Source: Onthophagus taurus
Lineage: Eukaryota > Arthropoda > Insecta > Coleoptera > Scarabaeidae
Direction: 5' to 3'
NCBI RefSeq assembly: GCF_036711975.1
Contig: NC_091967.1
Span: 8,122,001-8,186,000, forward strand
DNA length: 64,000 bases
The notes under the pieces were generated by a model. That model saw only the letters and a program-made list of their open reading frames with translations. It did not search any database and was not told the origin of the DNA. Below are positions 13,191 through 27,711 of the stretch, one piece after another (the first letter of the stretch is position 1; every line of letters begins with the position of its first letter). Made by a program: the position numbers and the translations under genes.

Positions 13191-16100
13191 ATGTGATGAG
13201 CTAGCACGAGAGGGCAGCGTTAAAGTGTTTGTGGGGCCAGAGCCAGCAGTTGGTATATCATTTGCGATGACCAAACACAGGATTGGACTGTAGGCTGAAG
13301 AGACTTCCGATGGTACTACCGATTAAAGACACATCTCAACTTGTTGAGCCTAGCCGACGATGTTGAATACCGACTATGTGCGGAGATCGATAATAATGAA
13401 AACTGTAATACATCAATACAAACTGTCAAAATATAATTTGATATTAATCTAACATTTTTAAAATAATAAATAAAATAAAAAGATATATAATTCGTGTTGA
13501 TTAAAAAGATTGAAAGATATTTAATAGAACCAGTTGGTCAGTTTTGGAAGAAGAAGGAGGTTGTTGGGGCCGTGGGGCTCCTTATAACCATAACAGTAAA
13601 TCATCGACCGCGCGGCCCGAAAGAGTAAATTAAGCCGCATTTTTAACCAACACCGGACCCGTCCGTGACGGCGACGGCGGCGGGGCCCCCGTGGTCCCCG
13701 CTCGTTCCCGGCACCCCGCAAAGCCCCTCCGGGCGATAAACGGCCGCCTAATTGTCCGAGTACAATGCGGACGGCGTTAATAAAGCCCCAATTTATTTCT
13801 CTGCCAATTAACGGTCTAATTTATTATGTACACTTTTTAATTGGCCAGATCGATAATTGACCACGAAGCACAGCTTTCGCAGAAGTCTTTCGACTAAGAA
13901 TGTATTTACGATATCGAAATTAAATTTTTCACGTTTAAATTAACATTAAAAATAATTCAAATAAAACCAAAAAAAAAAAGTAATGTTAAGCTTATGTTTA
14001 GGTTGTGCGTTTTTCTTTTGGGGTGGTTGGTTTTAAAGCGACGGGAGCTCCGTGTTCGTTGTTCTTTTTGGAGTTTTGTCGGACGGTCAATAAAACTCTT
14101 GTCCGTAGAGATAATAATGTTCAAGATCGGATCCTGTGACGTCCCGTCATAAGAGAGCACATAGCGGCTCGCACAACACACAATGATAGGATGGGGCCCG
14201 TATACGGAGCGATTTTATGTCGCGGCGTTTATGGTCCGGGGCCCATAACGGACCCCCCCGTTTTAAAATTTATACTCGGCAATATTGTGGCAGTGAAATT
14301 CGCATAAATAACACTCCTTAATTTCAACTCGACCCGTACGTTTTAATTTAAACGCGATCAACGATAATTTATGATCAATACAGATGTACTTGAAACTGTG
14401 TCGTCTACAAAAATTCTATTTTTATATCTTTCCAAACAAATTTGTGACCACCTTCACTAGTTATTAGAACAGAAGACAAATTATTACCTAATAAGGGGGA
14501 AAGACTAACATAAAGAGCTGGCATAAGGAATGGAAACTTGATAAAAGAATGCAGAAGAAGATCTGTACGAAGTGATCGTAGAAGCTACGATCAAAAAGGG
14601 TATACAACGATACTGGATGAGATGATATAGTAAAAAAGATGGTCTTCAAAAAGGAAAAATAGATCTTTATCATCCAATACGATGGATCACTGCCTCAATG
14701 GCACCATGATGTTAGAAATTACCTGAACAAAATCCAAAGAAAAAGTCAGAACACCGCATCATATGGAACGATAACTATCCAGAATGTCAGGATAATGGCA
14801 AAACAAAGGAACATCTACATGAGATGAAAATAAGAGCTTTTTTCTCAATGCAAAATATCCCTCAATAGATTTCAATGGCCTTTACTACCTTTCAATTACT
14901 CCTAATTACTATCGATTTCACCAAATAGTCACTCTTCACCATTCTCAATCACTGGTTTTTAGTTCCAATACATTCGAATGATTCTTTTACTTCTCTCCAT
15001 CACTCACTTTGGCGCCAATATCCTGAAATTGATTTCACACCTTACACAATGATTTAAAATCTCAACACTTCTTCCTGGATATCATGATGTGTTGGATGTC
15101 ATGTCTCACTGACTTTCAATGACTCAACTTTCCGAATTACTAATAAAGTCTTCCGCTACCTCAAACTGGTTCCCGTTGACTACAATAGCTTTCTCAATTA
15201 CTGGAAATTCCTCTCTATACCTATCAATTTACTTCCAGGATCCCTCCTTGGATCTTATAATGTCAATTATTATTCATATTAACGAATTTATAATTAATTT
15301 CTCTCAACATATCATTTATGACGACTAAAATATCTTTCTCAATTACTAACAACTGCTCCCAATAACTTCCTTGCCCCTTGGGCTCGACGTTTGAACTGAG
15401 GTTAGTTGCATATTGAAGTTTGTTGCATAGTACCAACTCCTTAACAATAATAATTCCCATTTTTTTACACTGAATAGTTAAACTATGCTAAAAATGTCTA
15501 GTTATGAAAAAATATGGAACAGTTTTTTGAAAATCTGTTTTAGGAATTGCCAGAAAAATATTCTAAATTTGAAGACGATAGGAGTGAATGAGTTGCTGAA
15601 AGTCTGTAATGGATAAAATTGGAAAGAAGGCAGTGAGATACTGTTATTTAAATTAAAATGGTTCTTCAATGTGTTTACCAATAAAATTTGAAAACCTTGA
15701 CGAAATTATTTTCTTTTGATTGTTGACACCAATCCAATTTTCTCACAATAAGAAAATAAACTTTAAACTGATAGGATTTGAATATCCAAACTGTTACCAG
15801 AAAATTAATTGTTTATGATAAAGTGAATATTGAATGAAACTAATTATTTTATAAAGTATGTGGTGAATTATTTTTCATCCTAACCACAAAAAAAAATTAT
15901 TACCTTATAATTTTGGTACGTTTTTCTTTTCATTTTCTTTTTTGTATCTGTCTCGTTGGTCTGATTGATGACCGCGAATAGTTTTCTTGTGGAGGTCAAA
16001 CCTACTGCTCGTTCTTCAACATCCGCCGAAGACGTCTCAATCAATTTCGTCGTTACGTTACGGGGTCTAAACGGCGTCTCACGTGGCGCACGTCCCGTTG

Positions 16101-18639
16101 AGCCAACACTCATTATGATTTTTACCAAAAAAATAAAATTTTTTGAAAAGAAAAATCAAATTATTTCTTTTATTTCTATATAGCGGTTGAGTAGTTGTTG
16201 ACCTTCTAAAAAAATAATAAAAATAGTGGCGCACGTCCAACTTGAGAACACTCCCACCTCGTTTATTAACAAAACAATTAATAAATTCAGCATCCCATTA
16301 AAGATTATTAATGAAGGCTGCGCCACAATGGGCATAAATTGAACAATGGATATTTCGGATGCTATCTCGCCCGGGAGGAGTTGATAATTAATGCGGTTAT
16401 TGATAAATATCTCTCTTCTTCAACGGCGTCCCAGCTCCACTCAAGGTTGATTCAGAAACGTTTATAATTTAAGTTATAATTTTCGTTTTATAAATTTGAT
16501 TTAATTATAAGATGTTTTTGATAATTTTCGATTCAAATTCGTTTTAAAAAAGCTTTTTAATCGATAAATTTGATTGTTATTAATTTTGTAATAAAAAATA
16601 AGTGAAATTGTGGTTAGTCTGAATCGGGCGCGGCTTCGAAGGCCGATTAATTTCGCCAACAATAACAGTTATTAAAATTACCGTCAAATATGTACCGGCG
16701 CGCCGGGTTCATTATTGTGTTGTCAGCGTAAATAACGTGTGGCAGGCCGGGCAACGTTCGAGGCGAAGTCTCGTCGGGGATTAAATTTAAGGCTCGATAA
16801 CGTTCCAATTATAATAAAAGCAATTACGGGGGCCTCCGGGACTGAATTTATTATAAATAACAATCCCTGATTTTATCAATTATTACGTTTTTGAGTTTTT
16901 TACAATCAACAAAAAATTCATAAATCTCCAAGTAATCAATTTCGTCGATTTGCCTCTTGTAAACATAAAAAGGTGCGAGACCTAAAACCACAAAAGATAC
17001 CGAAAACTTCCAGAAAAAAAAGATTCTTCAATTGTATACATTCAGAATTGAACTAATAATAAAATTCAGAGGCACACTTTTAGTCCTATTGTATTCTCTC
17101 CACGGTCAGCTGTTAACCGACACGGATACAATACGAAAAGAAAAAAAGGGGGCCGGTGCGAATCACTCAGTCAGTTAGTCACTTATATCTCCATTTATAT
17201 CTCCATTTGGGCCCTATGCGATCCGGTGGTTATAGTTCGACCCTCAACTTCAAACTCTCTTTATATGTTAACTACACGGTCATTAAGTGCGACAAAGCCA
17301 CGTCTTTCTTCGCCGAAATATTCACACGACGTGAAACGCTGCGGGACACAAATTTGTGCGGCGCGTTACCTGAATTTCGACTTCTTTTTCTTCCCTTTCT
17401 TCATTATATTTATGCGCGTGTATAGAAAAGGAGGACTCCGTTCGGTTTCTTTGCTTCCATTTCAGAAAAAGAAGAGGAATAGTTACCTCGTGTTTTGCCA
17501 CGTTGATTTCACGTCACTTCGAAAACCGGTGATTAAGTGGTTTTCTGATGCCTTTGGTCAAACGGCTTTCAAGTTTCCTTTTGTTAAATATGAAATGTTC
17601 TTTTCTTTCTTTTTGTTGTCCTCAAGTGGTTGTTATTGACGCGTGTTTAACTATAATACCTGGCGCTAAGTTGAATAATCAGTTAATATAAAATATGGTT
17701 TTTCACACGAGGAGGGCGTAATAGCTGTTTAATTTAAGTTTTTATGTAGTCAATAACTTTTGATGAGACCATAAAACTTAATTATGTGCGAAATTAAACT
17801 AAAGATCTCATAAATCTTTGTCAAAATTTTATACCAACACATTTATTACAGCTATAACTTGGTTCTCAGTTACATGATCACTTAGGATCACTCATAAGCA
17901 GAAACTGAAATATGCAGAAAATTGACATTTTCATGATTCATTTCCATATCATATCATCTATCCAGAAAATTATACGAAGGGAGGAGGCGCAGTAGTAATC
18001 CAAGGAAATATTGTGCACTGTCTAGATTCGTCAATATAAAGAACCAACTTTCAAGTTGGAGTTTTTGGTGCCAACACATGGAAAAAAAGTTCATGGTCCA
18101 TTTATTGCCCACCCAGGCATAACAAAAGGTCATGAACTGAAAACAGCAATTGAATAACTGGGCTCCACAGTACAAAAACCCTACATCTTGGCCAACAGAA
18201 CCATGAAAAAATCTTAATTCAGCAAACCTTAATCATAAGCATTCAGAATTTTGAGCACTTCGTGGTGATTTTGACACTAAGGAAGGTGTGATTAATTAGC
18301 AGGGAAGTGAAGCGCATATTAGTGATCAGAACTACGAACTGGAAATGTTTCAAAATCGAATTGTATCGTAGGATTAATTCGTATGTACCATTAAAAACCA
18401 AATATTAACTCGATTGAGAAGCGGAGTATGAACATCCAGACTGCGGCAAGGAATAATCAGGAGGTACTGTCAAGAAATCAAAAAAATGTTAAGCAAACTA
18501 TAACCCAAGGGAAGATAACGTTGTGGCCGAAATGATACCAGTATTAAGAGACCCGGGAATCGTTGTGTATGGCCCAAGCACTGGTCTAAATCGATATATG
18601 TGATGTTGCAAATAATAACAGAAAGCCTATAAAGCTCTA
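13191..18639. other. Intergenic sequence, no gene seen
   Basis: Contains GC-richer islands at about 13,540-13,790, 14,180-14,350, 16,240-16,460 and 16,620-16,870, rich in AATTA/TTAAT motifs and separated by AT-rich DNA. No splice-consistent coding exon was found. The stretch 17,950-18,640 may be the decayed 5' part of the adjoining retrotransposon, but no motif confirms that. Confidence 0.5.
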
Positions 18640-19370
18640 TATATTGTCACAACTACTACCGAAACAATCTGGCTTTGTGCCAAGGTATGGAAAAAAGGCC
18701 AGAAAATTACTTATTTATACTTTATAGATTACACAAAGGCCTTTGATTGCGTTCAATGTCACAATCTCTGGCATATCCTTAATGAAATGAACATACCAAG
18801 ACACTTCATAACCAACATGAAGACTCTCTACAAGAATAACACAGCATACTTAAGAGTTGAGACCGAGCTGATTGACCCATTTCTGGTGGAAAATGATGTA
18901 GATAAGGGTGCATACTCAGTTCCCTCTTATTCAACATCTACGGCGAGCGGACCATGAGGAAAACCTTGGAAGACTGGAATGGAGGAATAACAATAGGAGG
19001 TGGAAAATGATGGTATCATTATTACTCAACGACCTCATCGGGAGAGTAGAAAACTAAAATTTTGATAATTAACTTTGAGGGCTTGAAATAAGGAAGATGA
19101 GCAATATCGACACAGTCAATACTTTCATCTACCTTGTCTCATTAATCTCTAACGAAGAAGGCAGCGGAGAGATTAGCAGGAAAAGCGTCCTAGCTAAGGA
19201 AGTCATGACTAGACTAACAAACAAGAACATAACAAGGCTGATGAGGAGGCTGGTCTTCTCTATCTTTCTTTTCAGATCAGAGTGCTGGTTGTTAAAAATA
19301 GCAGACAAAAAGAAAATCGATGCCCTGAAAAATCCATTGAAGCAAATTACCCAATCAAAGTGAGAAACCT
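18640..19370 (+). pseudogene. Decayed non-LTR retrotransposon reverse transcriptase
   Basis: Frames on the plus strand give PKQSGFVPRYGKKARK (RT block with the usual Q.GF.PG..T), then FIDYTKAFDCVQCHNLWHIL (the F.D..KAFD catalytic block). After a frameshift comes CILSSLLFNIYGERTMRKTL (the G...SP.LFN.Y block), and a broken version of the YADD region follows. Further down, 19,097-19,363, is the C-terminal piece with YLVSLISNEE and FRSECWLLKIADKKKIDA, typical of insect LINEs with an apurinic endonuclease. Frameshifts and stops show it is inactive. Confidence 0.88.
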
Positions 19371-20353
19371 CATCAAGAAAAAACGTCACTTGAGACCACG
19401 ATAGCAGCAGTCGCATGATTCGGCAGAAAAAAAAAATGCTAACAAAAAGTATCTTACTAAAAATCATGATTTTTCCCAACCATCTTGCAGATATCTTCAG
19501 ACCACACGATGGATCAAGCACTGATCTTTGAATCATGAGAAGGCTTCAATGCTCCTTGATTAAAAAAGCACCAATACTGCTGTTAAATTTTCCTACAAAG
19601 TCAGCAATTCTATGTGAAAAACAAAGTAACAATTTTATAATTTGGTGCGAAGGTGAAAAAGGAAAAAACCGCGCGGAATTCACTTTTTTGCTCATTTCAA
19701 TGTTAAAAGCAACGTTTATAGCAAAACATTACATCAATATTTAAAAGTTTTTGCGAATAATTGCACTTATTAAGCAACAAAATATCACATTCCACCTTTT
19801 GGAATCCACTCAAGGAAAATTTTTATCGAAAAAGTTCTTTTTTTCTGATTTTTTGCGTTTTGAAAGAAAATTAAAACTTGGTTTATCCTGAAGATGTTTT
19901 AATAAAAACCTCGAAATCGGTGATAAATCGTGATAATCTTCGCTCGATTTTGTTTTAATTTAATTACCGGTTTAGTTGGGATTGTTGGTTTGAATAATGG
20001 AATGGGGTGGTTTTGGTTAATAAATCGTACGTCGAGGGGGTGGTATTTTACGATTTGTGTAAGGGCGTCGCGACGTCGACGTGTGCAGGTCTGGAATTAG
20101 CGTATCTATAGTATGCGCGATAAATCCAGAGGGCGTTCGTCGTCGTCGCCGTCCAACCGCTTGTGCACAAATTATCGCTTGCACAAATACGGCGGCTCCG
20201 CGCCGATAAAATCGGAACGGAACAAGCTACGCCCAAACAAACGGACCCGCGCACACAATACAAATTGCATTCTGTACGGCCCCACTACCAACTACAAAAA
20301 AAACAGGACCGTAACAAAATAGTTAAAAAAAATGTTTATAATTTAACATAATG
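19371..20353. other. Intergenic sequence, no gene seen
   Basis: AT-rich except for a GC island at about 20,030-20,300. Serine- or arginine-rich translations of the island overlap on both strands and have no family resemblance. Confidence 0.5.
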
Positions 20354-21612
20354 AATTTATTAAGCTTTTTTTGAGTCTATTTATTTCTGAATCCATTCTC
20401 CTACTTACTTTGTCCCACATAAAATTCAACATGTCTGAATGTGTCTGGTTGTAGGTCTCATGTTAGTTCTAGTGACAGTAGTAGGTAGCGCTAGTTAGCA
20501 TAAGATATCACTATGTTGCATATTTTATTGCATTAAAACTAGAACTAACAATAGACCGAGAACTAGAATCATTCGGGTTTAGCCGTCTTGAGAGACGTGC
20601 GGCTAAATACGAATGTTTCTAGTTCTCGGTCTAGTGTTAGTTCCAGTAATGTACTAGAACTAACATAAGACCTAGAACTAGAATCATTCGGGTTTAGCCG
20701 CCTGGAAAGACGTGCGGCTAAACCAGAATGTTTCTAGCTCTAGGTCTAATGTTGGTTCTAGTGACAGTGGTAGGTAGCGCTAGTTGGCATAAGATATCAC
20801 TATGTTGCATATTTTATTGAACTAAAACTAGCACGAGAACAAGAAACATTCGGGTCGCAAGTCTCTCAAGACGGCTAAACCCGAATGTTTCTAGTTCTAG
20901 GTCTAGTGTTAGTTCTAGTTTTACACTAGCACTATCACTAGAACTAACACAAGACCTAAAACTAGAATCATTCGGGTTTGGCCGTCTTGAGAGACGTACG
21001 GCTAAATCCGAATGTTTCTAGTCCTCGGTCTAGTGTTAGTTCTAGTTTTATACTAGCACTGTTACTATGTAAAACTAACACTAGACCTAGAACTAGAAAC
21101 ATTCGGGTTTAGCCGTCTTTATAGACGTGCTGCTAAACCCGAATGTTTCTAGTTCTAGATGTAATGTTGGTTCTAGTGACAGTGCTAGGTAGCGCCAGTT
21201 AGCATAAGATATCACTATGTTGCATAATTTCATTGTATTGAAACTAGAACTAACACAAGACCTATAACTAGAATCATTCGTGTTTAGCCGTCTTGAGAAA
21301 CGTGCAGCTAAACCCGAATGTTTCTAGTTCTAGGTCTAATGTTAGTTATAGTGACAATGGTAGGTAGCGCCAGTTGGCATAAGATATCACTATGTTGCAT
21401 ATTTTCATTGCATTGAACTAACTACCCAATGCCTGTACTATGAAGCTATATTGCATTTTATATGGGACAGTGCAAGTACATAGTAGCTCATATATTCATA
21501 TATTGCGAATTATATGAAATTTCTTGTATATGGATTTAGTTTAGTGTTCGGGCCATACACCCTGATCGAAATTTATTAAAATTTTGTTGAGTCTATTTAT
21601 TTCTGAATCCAT
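20354..21612. repeat. Palindrome array B bracketed by an imperfect direct repeat of about 43 bp
   Basis: Six palindromes of the CTAG-rich family lie at about 20,535-20,646, 20,653-20,761, 20,821-20,926, 20,935-21,053, 21,069-21,176 and 21,240-21,353. Some neighbours are separated by a recurring spacer containing GGTAGCGC(T/C)AGTT and AAGATATCACTATGTTGCAT (copies from about 20,470, 20,765, 21,180 and 21,360). The whole block is flanked by a near-identical sequence at 20,354-20,396 and 21,570-21,612 that contains GAGTCTATTTATTTCTGAAT. This suggests a discrete insertion or amplification unit. Confidence 0.9.
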
Positions 21613-24600
21613 CTCTGGTTTTTTTTAACTCCGCCCCTTAGTTTTCTCCCGAATGACCAGGTTCCCAATTAATCGGACCCGTTGGGCACCCGGTGTCGTG
21701 GAAGTCGTTTCCCCCTTTTTTAGGCACGGTGGGGAAGAAAGAGGAGAGGGTGGGGATCGCATTACCGGCCATGTTTGCCCTGGTCAATTTGCGCGTTGCC
21801 ACGTAAAAACGAGCCGTGTAATTGGCACTTCTTTAAAAAGCCGAACAATGCGTCCCCGGGGCGGGGCCAATTGCCGGAATAAGTGCCGTGAAATTGCGTG
21901 CTCGAATTGATTCCCAACGCCGCCGTCGACAAAACCAACAACAACAACAACGCCTTTAACCACCGTTTATTCTCGGAGCTTTAAACAAAAAAAAATGTTA
22001 TTTTTCAACTTGGCACTGAAACGAAACGTTTTAGATTTGTTCGTCTTTGGAACGTCGTAATTAAATGAGGAAAATGAGGAGGGGGACCCCCTGGTGTTCG
22101 CATAAAATAAACATCAGCCCCAAAGGTACCCAATAAAAAGGCGCCAGTACATCACGTTGATTAATACGAGATAATTACGGTCCTTAACCTTGTAATCGTA
22201 GAGGTTATAAATTGTAACTTTATACACTGGTTCTTCTTGTCGTAAGCCCCCCCTTTCCCTTCCTTCCTCCACCACATATACTCCATGCCACTTTACCTCC
22301 CCCTTTTAAGCCAAGACAAGAAAACGAGAGAGAGAGAAAGAACAAGGTAATATAGGATGAAATAACGTAAGAAAGAGATAGGGTAATTTCGCATCCAATT
22401 AACGATTGTTTATGCGCACCTTAATCCGCGCACCGTTCAAATTAATATAAACAACGACTAATTCGACCATTAATTAAATTCTGAACGCGAGAATAATGCG
22501 AACAGAGGCGGCTCGTTTCCAACGTGAACCAACAAAATAAAATTAAATTAAATTGCACAAAAAAAATTTAATAAAAATTCCAAGTACGAAAATAATAAAC
22601 GCAAACGTGGCAATTACGGTTTTCTTAGAAATAAAACGCCGTTGTTATAATAATAATAATAATAATAAAAGTAAAAATATCAAGGGGGCCGTGATGATAA
22701 CATCTAAGACGGGTTTATCTTTTAAACGAATAAAAGAGGGCGCGCTTATGTAAAGTAATAAAGGCGACCGCGCGCGCGTTACGGCCTAATAGCGCCACCT
22801 CGTGCCAGCTAACAGCAATAATACTTAAGCACCAAGTGCTTGAAACTCAAAACGAGTTTTATTCAACATTTTTTTTATTTCATGATTTTTTTTTTGTAAA
22901 ACTTTAAAAAACTAAATCTTTATTAATGCAAATTAAAAGTGATTCATATCCGAAATGAAAATAAAAAAATTCTTTTAACGCAATAAGATTGTCACTAGAG
23001 GTCGCTCTCGGCGTCTCTTAATTAAGAAAGATACGTGTTAAGTCTTCCAAATTGTTAATTAAAACGAAGTCAGTGTCGTAAAGAGGTAAGTTTTCTCAAC
23101 GAATGCCAACAAAGACGACGAAGATAAAGAAAAAGGATGATGATAGTTGGTTGGGTTGGAAGAGACAGAGAAAAAGAACGGGTCTCGAGGAGCGGCTCGG
23201 CGACCGGTTGACAATTTTATTAAATCGTCAAATTAACCATTCGGAACAGATGTTCCCGCATTTGTACCTGGTTTCGAAAATTCCGAAGGCGCGTTCCGAG
23301 AATTCGCCCGGCCGCATTCGACTACAAGTCTTTAAACGATAAAGAAAGACAATGAGGGAGAGAGAGAGAAGGCATCGAAAGTCGCCCCGACTCACCTTTA
23401 ACTCAACCACACTTCTTAACTCGAAAGAGACAGAAATAAACAAGAAAACAAGAAAGAAAGAATGAGATGGAACGGAAAAAAATCTTGGAATCAGAAAGAG
23501 AGAGAGAAGTAGAAAGAAAAGTGAGATAAAGATGGGGCTCGTTTAAGGACTCTTGATTTACATGTTACCATCTCAGCGCGCGCTGGATATCAAAACTGAC
23601 CATCTCAGGTCCAGCCAAGTGGGAAGAGAGACGCTTTGTTGTTGCTAAATGAGGTAGTAGAGCAGCGCCCCCTTGCGGCTTTTCCCTCAACTTGTTGGAC
23701 CTGTCCGTCGCGTTTTGTGGAAACCGTATTGCCAACCATAAAAGAACGTAATTAACGCAATTAAAATATTTTAATTGTTTGTTCTTCTTGATATTAAAGT
23801 TAAAACGATGTTTTTAGAGAAATTAAAATTAGTGGGTATTTATAATATTATCCAAGGTAGGAAACATAAATCAGTCAATTATGCAGAATCTGTCAATCGA
23901 AACTTTCTTATTATTCTGTACCAACTTCAGGTTGTTGATATTTTTAAAGTGACAATTAAAATGTCACTCCGCATGTTTTCATAATTGTAGTGTATTTTTA
24001 GACTCGAACTATTTTCTAGCATTTTATGGCAATTGGAATTAACCTAGGAATCAATTTTTCTGAAAATTTTTAATCATTGGCGAACATGATTGCACCTGGA
24101 GAGAAGAGAAATCTTCAAATAGAAAAAAAACGAGGTTATGTTACGTTATAATCAAGTATGTAGCATAGCGTGTAATCAAAATCTAATAAGAAAATGACAG
24201 TTTAACCTTATTTTCACTTAATATTGAATTCTTATAATAGAAAACCCTATTCTAGTTCGAGAGGTGTCGTTAGCAAATGTAGAATTATAAGCGCAGCAAT
24301 AAATTTGGTCGATAATAATGCAAGTTAATGGAAAAAGACATGAAGTACTGTTTATGGTCTATTATAGCAATGGGTTGGGTTGGGTTACTCAAGCTAACGT
24401 TAAATAATTATAGAGACAGATTTTCACTTTCTTTCAATAAAAAAATGTAATGCATAAATTACAGTATAAATGTGAATAACATAAAAAAATAAGAACATGG
24501 AATATATGTAGTTGCCTGTAGTACATACCGGATGAGGAAATCCCCCGTTACTAGATATTCATATCCATTTAGTAATGCGTTAACTGGGATAGTGGATTAA

Positions 24601-24630
24601 AAGACCTCAAATTACTCAAGGTGTAATCTG
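21613..24630. other. Intergenic sequence with several GC-richer islands
   Basis: Islands at about 21,640-21,940, 22,380-22,560 and 23,080-23,440 alternate with A/T tracts. An ATAATAATA microsatellite lies near 22,650-22,670 and purine-rich (GAGA) tracts at about 22,325-22,345 and 23,350-23,530. No exon recognised. Confidence 0.5.
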
Positions 24631-24760
24631 CTAAAACCTCGATATAACCGAGCTCGTTAGAACGGACTTGGGATACAAACAAAATATTTTTGAGTCACAC
24701 TAATAATATCTATTTAATACATCAGTATATTGAAATATAAATGTCAGCGCTCATAGAATA

Positions 24761-24829
24761 CAACTCGGGTTATTCTCCAAGTTGCTCTATTCCATGTTTA
24801 TAGATAAATTCGGGGTATTCCCCGAGTTG
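24761..24829. repeat. Short inverted repeat (18-bp arms, imperfect)
   Basis: CAACTCGGGTTATTCTCC at 24,761 is mirrored by GGGGTATTCCCCGAGTTG ending at 24,829. About 130 bp upstream is AAAACCTCGATATAACCGAG, a phrase resembling one at 33,913. A small MITE remnant is likely. Confidence 0.6.
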
Positions 24830-27711
24830 TCTATATGATGTATAAATCCACGACGCTAGTTTTAGTTTTAATTTTTATTCAGCAACCAGAAAGACCTAGA
24901 ACTAGAAACAGAAACCTAAAGAATATTTCCTTCGTTTACTTTTATGGACATTACTCAAAATAAAATTAAGGCATCCTTTTTAGCAACCTTAAAAATGGTG
25001 ACAAAAAAAGAAGAAAGATATACAGCACGCTGTTAAACAATATTGCTATCAAAAATGATGACGTTCTTAGTGGCGTCGGATTGATGATATGGCATTGAAC
25101 GTGAAATATATGTTACTAAAGAGGATGTTACAAACTAACCCAATTCAACTTATGATTTATATACGGTATTTCTTTTACTTTGAAATATAAGAGTCGGATA
25201 TTGCGCAAATGGTGAAAGAAGTTTTTTTTTGTACAGCCTGCTTATATTGGCTTATGGTTTTGAGGAGTTTCACGACTTTCCAGTTTCGAGCCCTTCATTA
25301 TACTAAAATCAATTAATATATTAATAATTCTCATTAAAATTATCTTTTGACACATCTGTCAAAAACTTTTAAATTTTGACAACTCATTCACCCCTAATAC
25401 TAATTTATAACGATCCGAACATTACGACGGTTGAAGAGTCACGGCGGGACACCGAACCCATGAATAAATAATCGCGTGAATTTTACACAATTAACAGTTT
25501 AAATAAACACACGTCAGTAAGAGCCTAGGAGTCAGGTATTGTGAGTGGGGAGAGTTAGAGGAGTGTGTGTGTATCTGAAGCGGTGAGTAAAACGGGCTAT
25601 TAATTTTCGTGGAGCCAATCAACGTGGAATTTGACGTCGCTGATTGATGCCTCAAACGATTGTTGAGCTTATTAACTTGTTAAACAAGCCCCTCGTCACC
25701 ACCCCACCCCTTCCCCACCTTTCCCCTTCTTCATCACCTGTCTCACAAACGACGAGAATGCGACGACGTCGTCGATTTATCATTGTTTGCCTAAACAAAT
25801 GAAGGGCGACCATTGTCCAAGCGACGCGCTCTTTTCATCATATATTCATTCTTATACAAAGAAAAGAATGAATCTATGATTTAATAATATTTTTTTTTAA
25901 TCAATTCGTTGGTAATTGGATTTAAACTATTAACTTGTTTTTTTTTTAACTCTCTCGTAAAGGAAAAACGATGAGGTAAAACGATAGTAAACGGGGCGAT
26001 GATGAGCCGTGAGAAGTTCCATTTCGGTAGGTAATTTATTACGCTGTAAACGAACGGGTTCTTAAACTACACTCTTCAGCACGGTTTCTTTAAGTTCATT
26101 ATGTAAAAGATATTTGCTTCTTACGTTTTGACGCCTATTATTTTCATTCCTTCATTTTACTATTGGTTATTACCAGATTTTCCTTAACATTTTTAATTTA
26201 CATTCCTTATGTACACCTTTATGTTATCTTCCAATTGGTCGATGTTAATGAATCGAGTTGGTCGGTAATTATCGTTACGCGATGATAACGGAGCGGTAAA
26301 TCTCCGTTGGTTTCTGAATCGTAGGGGGCGCGCGCGCTGATGACGGAGGAAAGATAAATTAAAAGAGGACGAACGACGCGGTATAATTACCGGCTAATTT
26401 ATCGCCGACCTAACATTTGTTTTGCGCGCTCGAACCTCGTAAATTATCAACAACGACGTTTACGGCCTTAATCAATAAAATCGCTTCTTGTAAACAGAAA
26501 AAAGACTTTTTTGATTTTCAAAGTATTATCGACAATAAATAGATAACAAAAAGAATAACTTTTTTTTATTATTATCTAACAAAGTTGAAAGTTCATTATT
26601 TCAGTGAAAAAGAAAAGAAAGAAAAGTGATCCTACTCTGTTAGTTTTCATAATAGCGTGCCGGAGGCGAAACGACGAGGACGTAAAAGTCTCCCCAGGGG
26701 GAGGGGTTGGTGGCGGTCGGCCAACGAACTAACCGGCTTACACTAAACGGATTACCGTCAGGCTAATAGCCTGGAACAATTACTTAAATAATAGCGACCC
26801 CATAGTTGTTGGGAAAATGGAGTCGACTCCATTTCCTCTCGCCACCACGGAGACCCCCGTAAAAACAACCCTCGGATTGGGGATGAACTGTGCTGGGGAG
26901 AGAAAATTAACTTCTTCGAGGGATGGTTTTCGTAATTGCCACCGAATTAGACCAGAACATTTTTGGAAAGGACAAAGAATTTATTACTAAGAATGAATTC
27001 ACATCAAATATAATACCATTTTTATATCAATCACCTAACTATTCAACATAAAAAATTGTATGATTTAGATGTTTTCTCTATGCTTTACTATGACAAGAAA
27101 AGCAAGCTCGATATTAATTTCTCAAATCAAATGATTGACCAGGTGATTTGGCCAAGAAATGTTAAGCACTTTGTAAACCTCGATAACATAGCAATACTTC
27201 AAATTACTGACGAATTTGGAAATATAATATAATTAGGGCAGACTCAAAATTACAGTTGTCATGACTTGAGTTAGAACTTATTACGTATGTGACTTGCACC
27301 GTTTGTTAACTATTGGAACATTTAAAATAATAAAAGTTTTCTGCATTTATAATGGTGTGCCTCTAAACATTGTGCGGTAGCAACACGTGGTGTTCGCAGG
27401 ACACAATTCTGCAGCGCGCAAATTTGGACATTCCAAAAAATGTAACTCCAAACACCGCGCGGCTGCATATTTTGTTTACCGATAAGCCCATTTCAATCAG
27501 CAGGGAATTTACCATCACGACAACCATCATTATTGATAATATGAGACACCTATAGCATTGAAGCCAATCCAACCCAATCCTCCGCATCGCATTACGCGCA
27601 GTTGTCTTCGCGAAAGATGTTGAAATAAATTACTATTATCTATTTAGTTTTTTTTTAAATTATTGAACTTGTTTCCGTCTCCAGCTCTTTTTGATGCTTC
27701 ACCAGCATTAT
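24830..27711. other. Intergenic sequence, no gene seen
   Basis: Contains GC-richer islands at about 25,540-25,830, 26,270-26,480 and 26,640-26,930, with the TAATTA-rich composition expected of regulatory DNA. The stretch 27,360-27,590 has short open frames on both strands without recognisable similarity. Confidence 0.5.

Noticed and set aside
23650-23660. TGAGGTAGTAG, identical to the first 11 bases of let-7
   Set aside because: The rest of the mature sequence does not match and no let-7 type hairpin can be drawn around it; chance.
24366-24386. GGGTTGGGTTGGGTT-like stretch, and CCAACCCAATCC-like stretches near 27,563, 28,136 and 28,707
   Set aside because: Too short and not in an array to be telomeric repeat; probably part of dispersed retroelement sequence.
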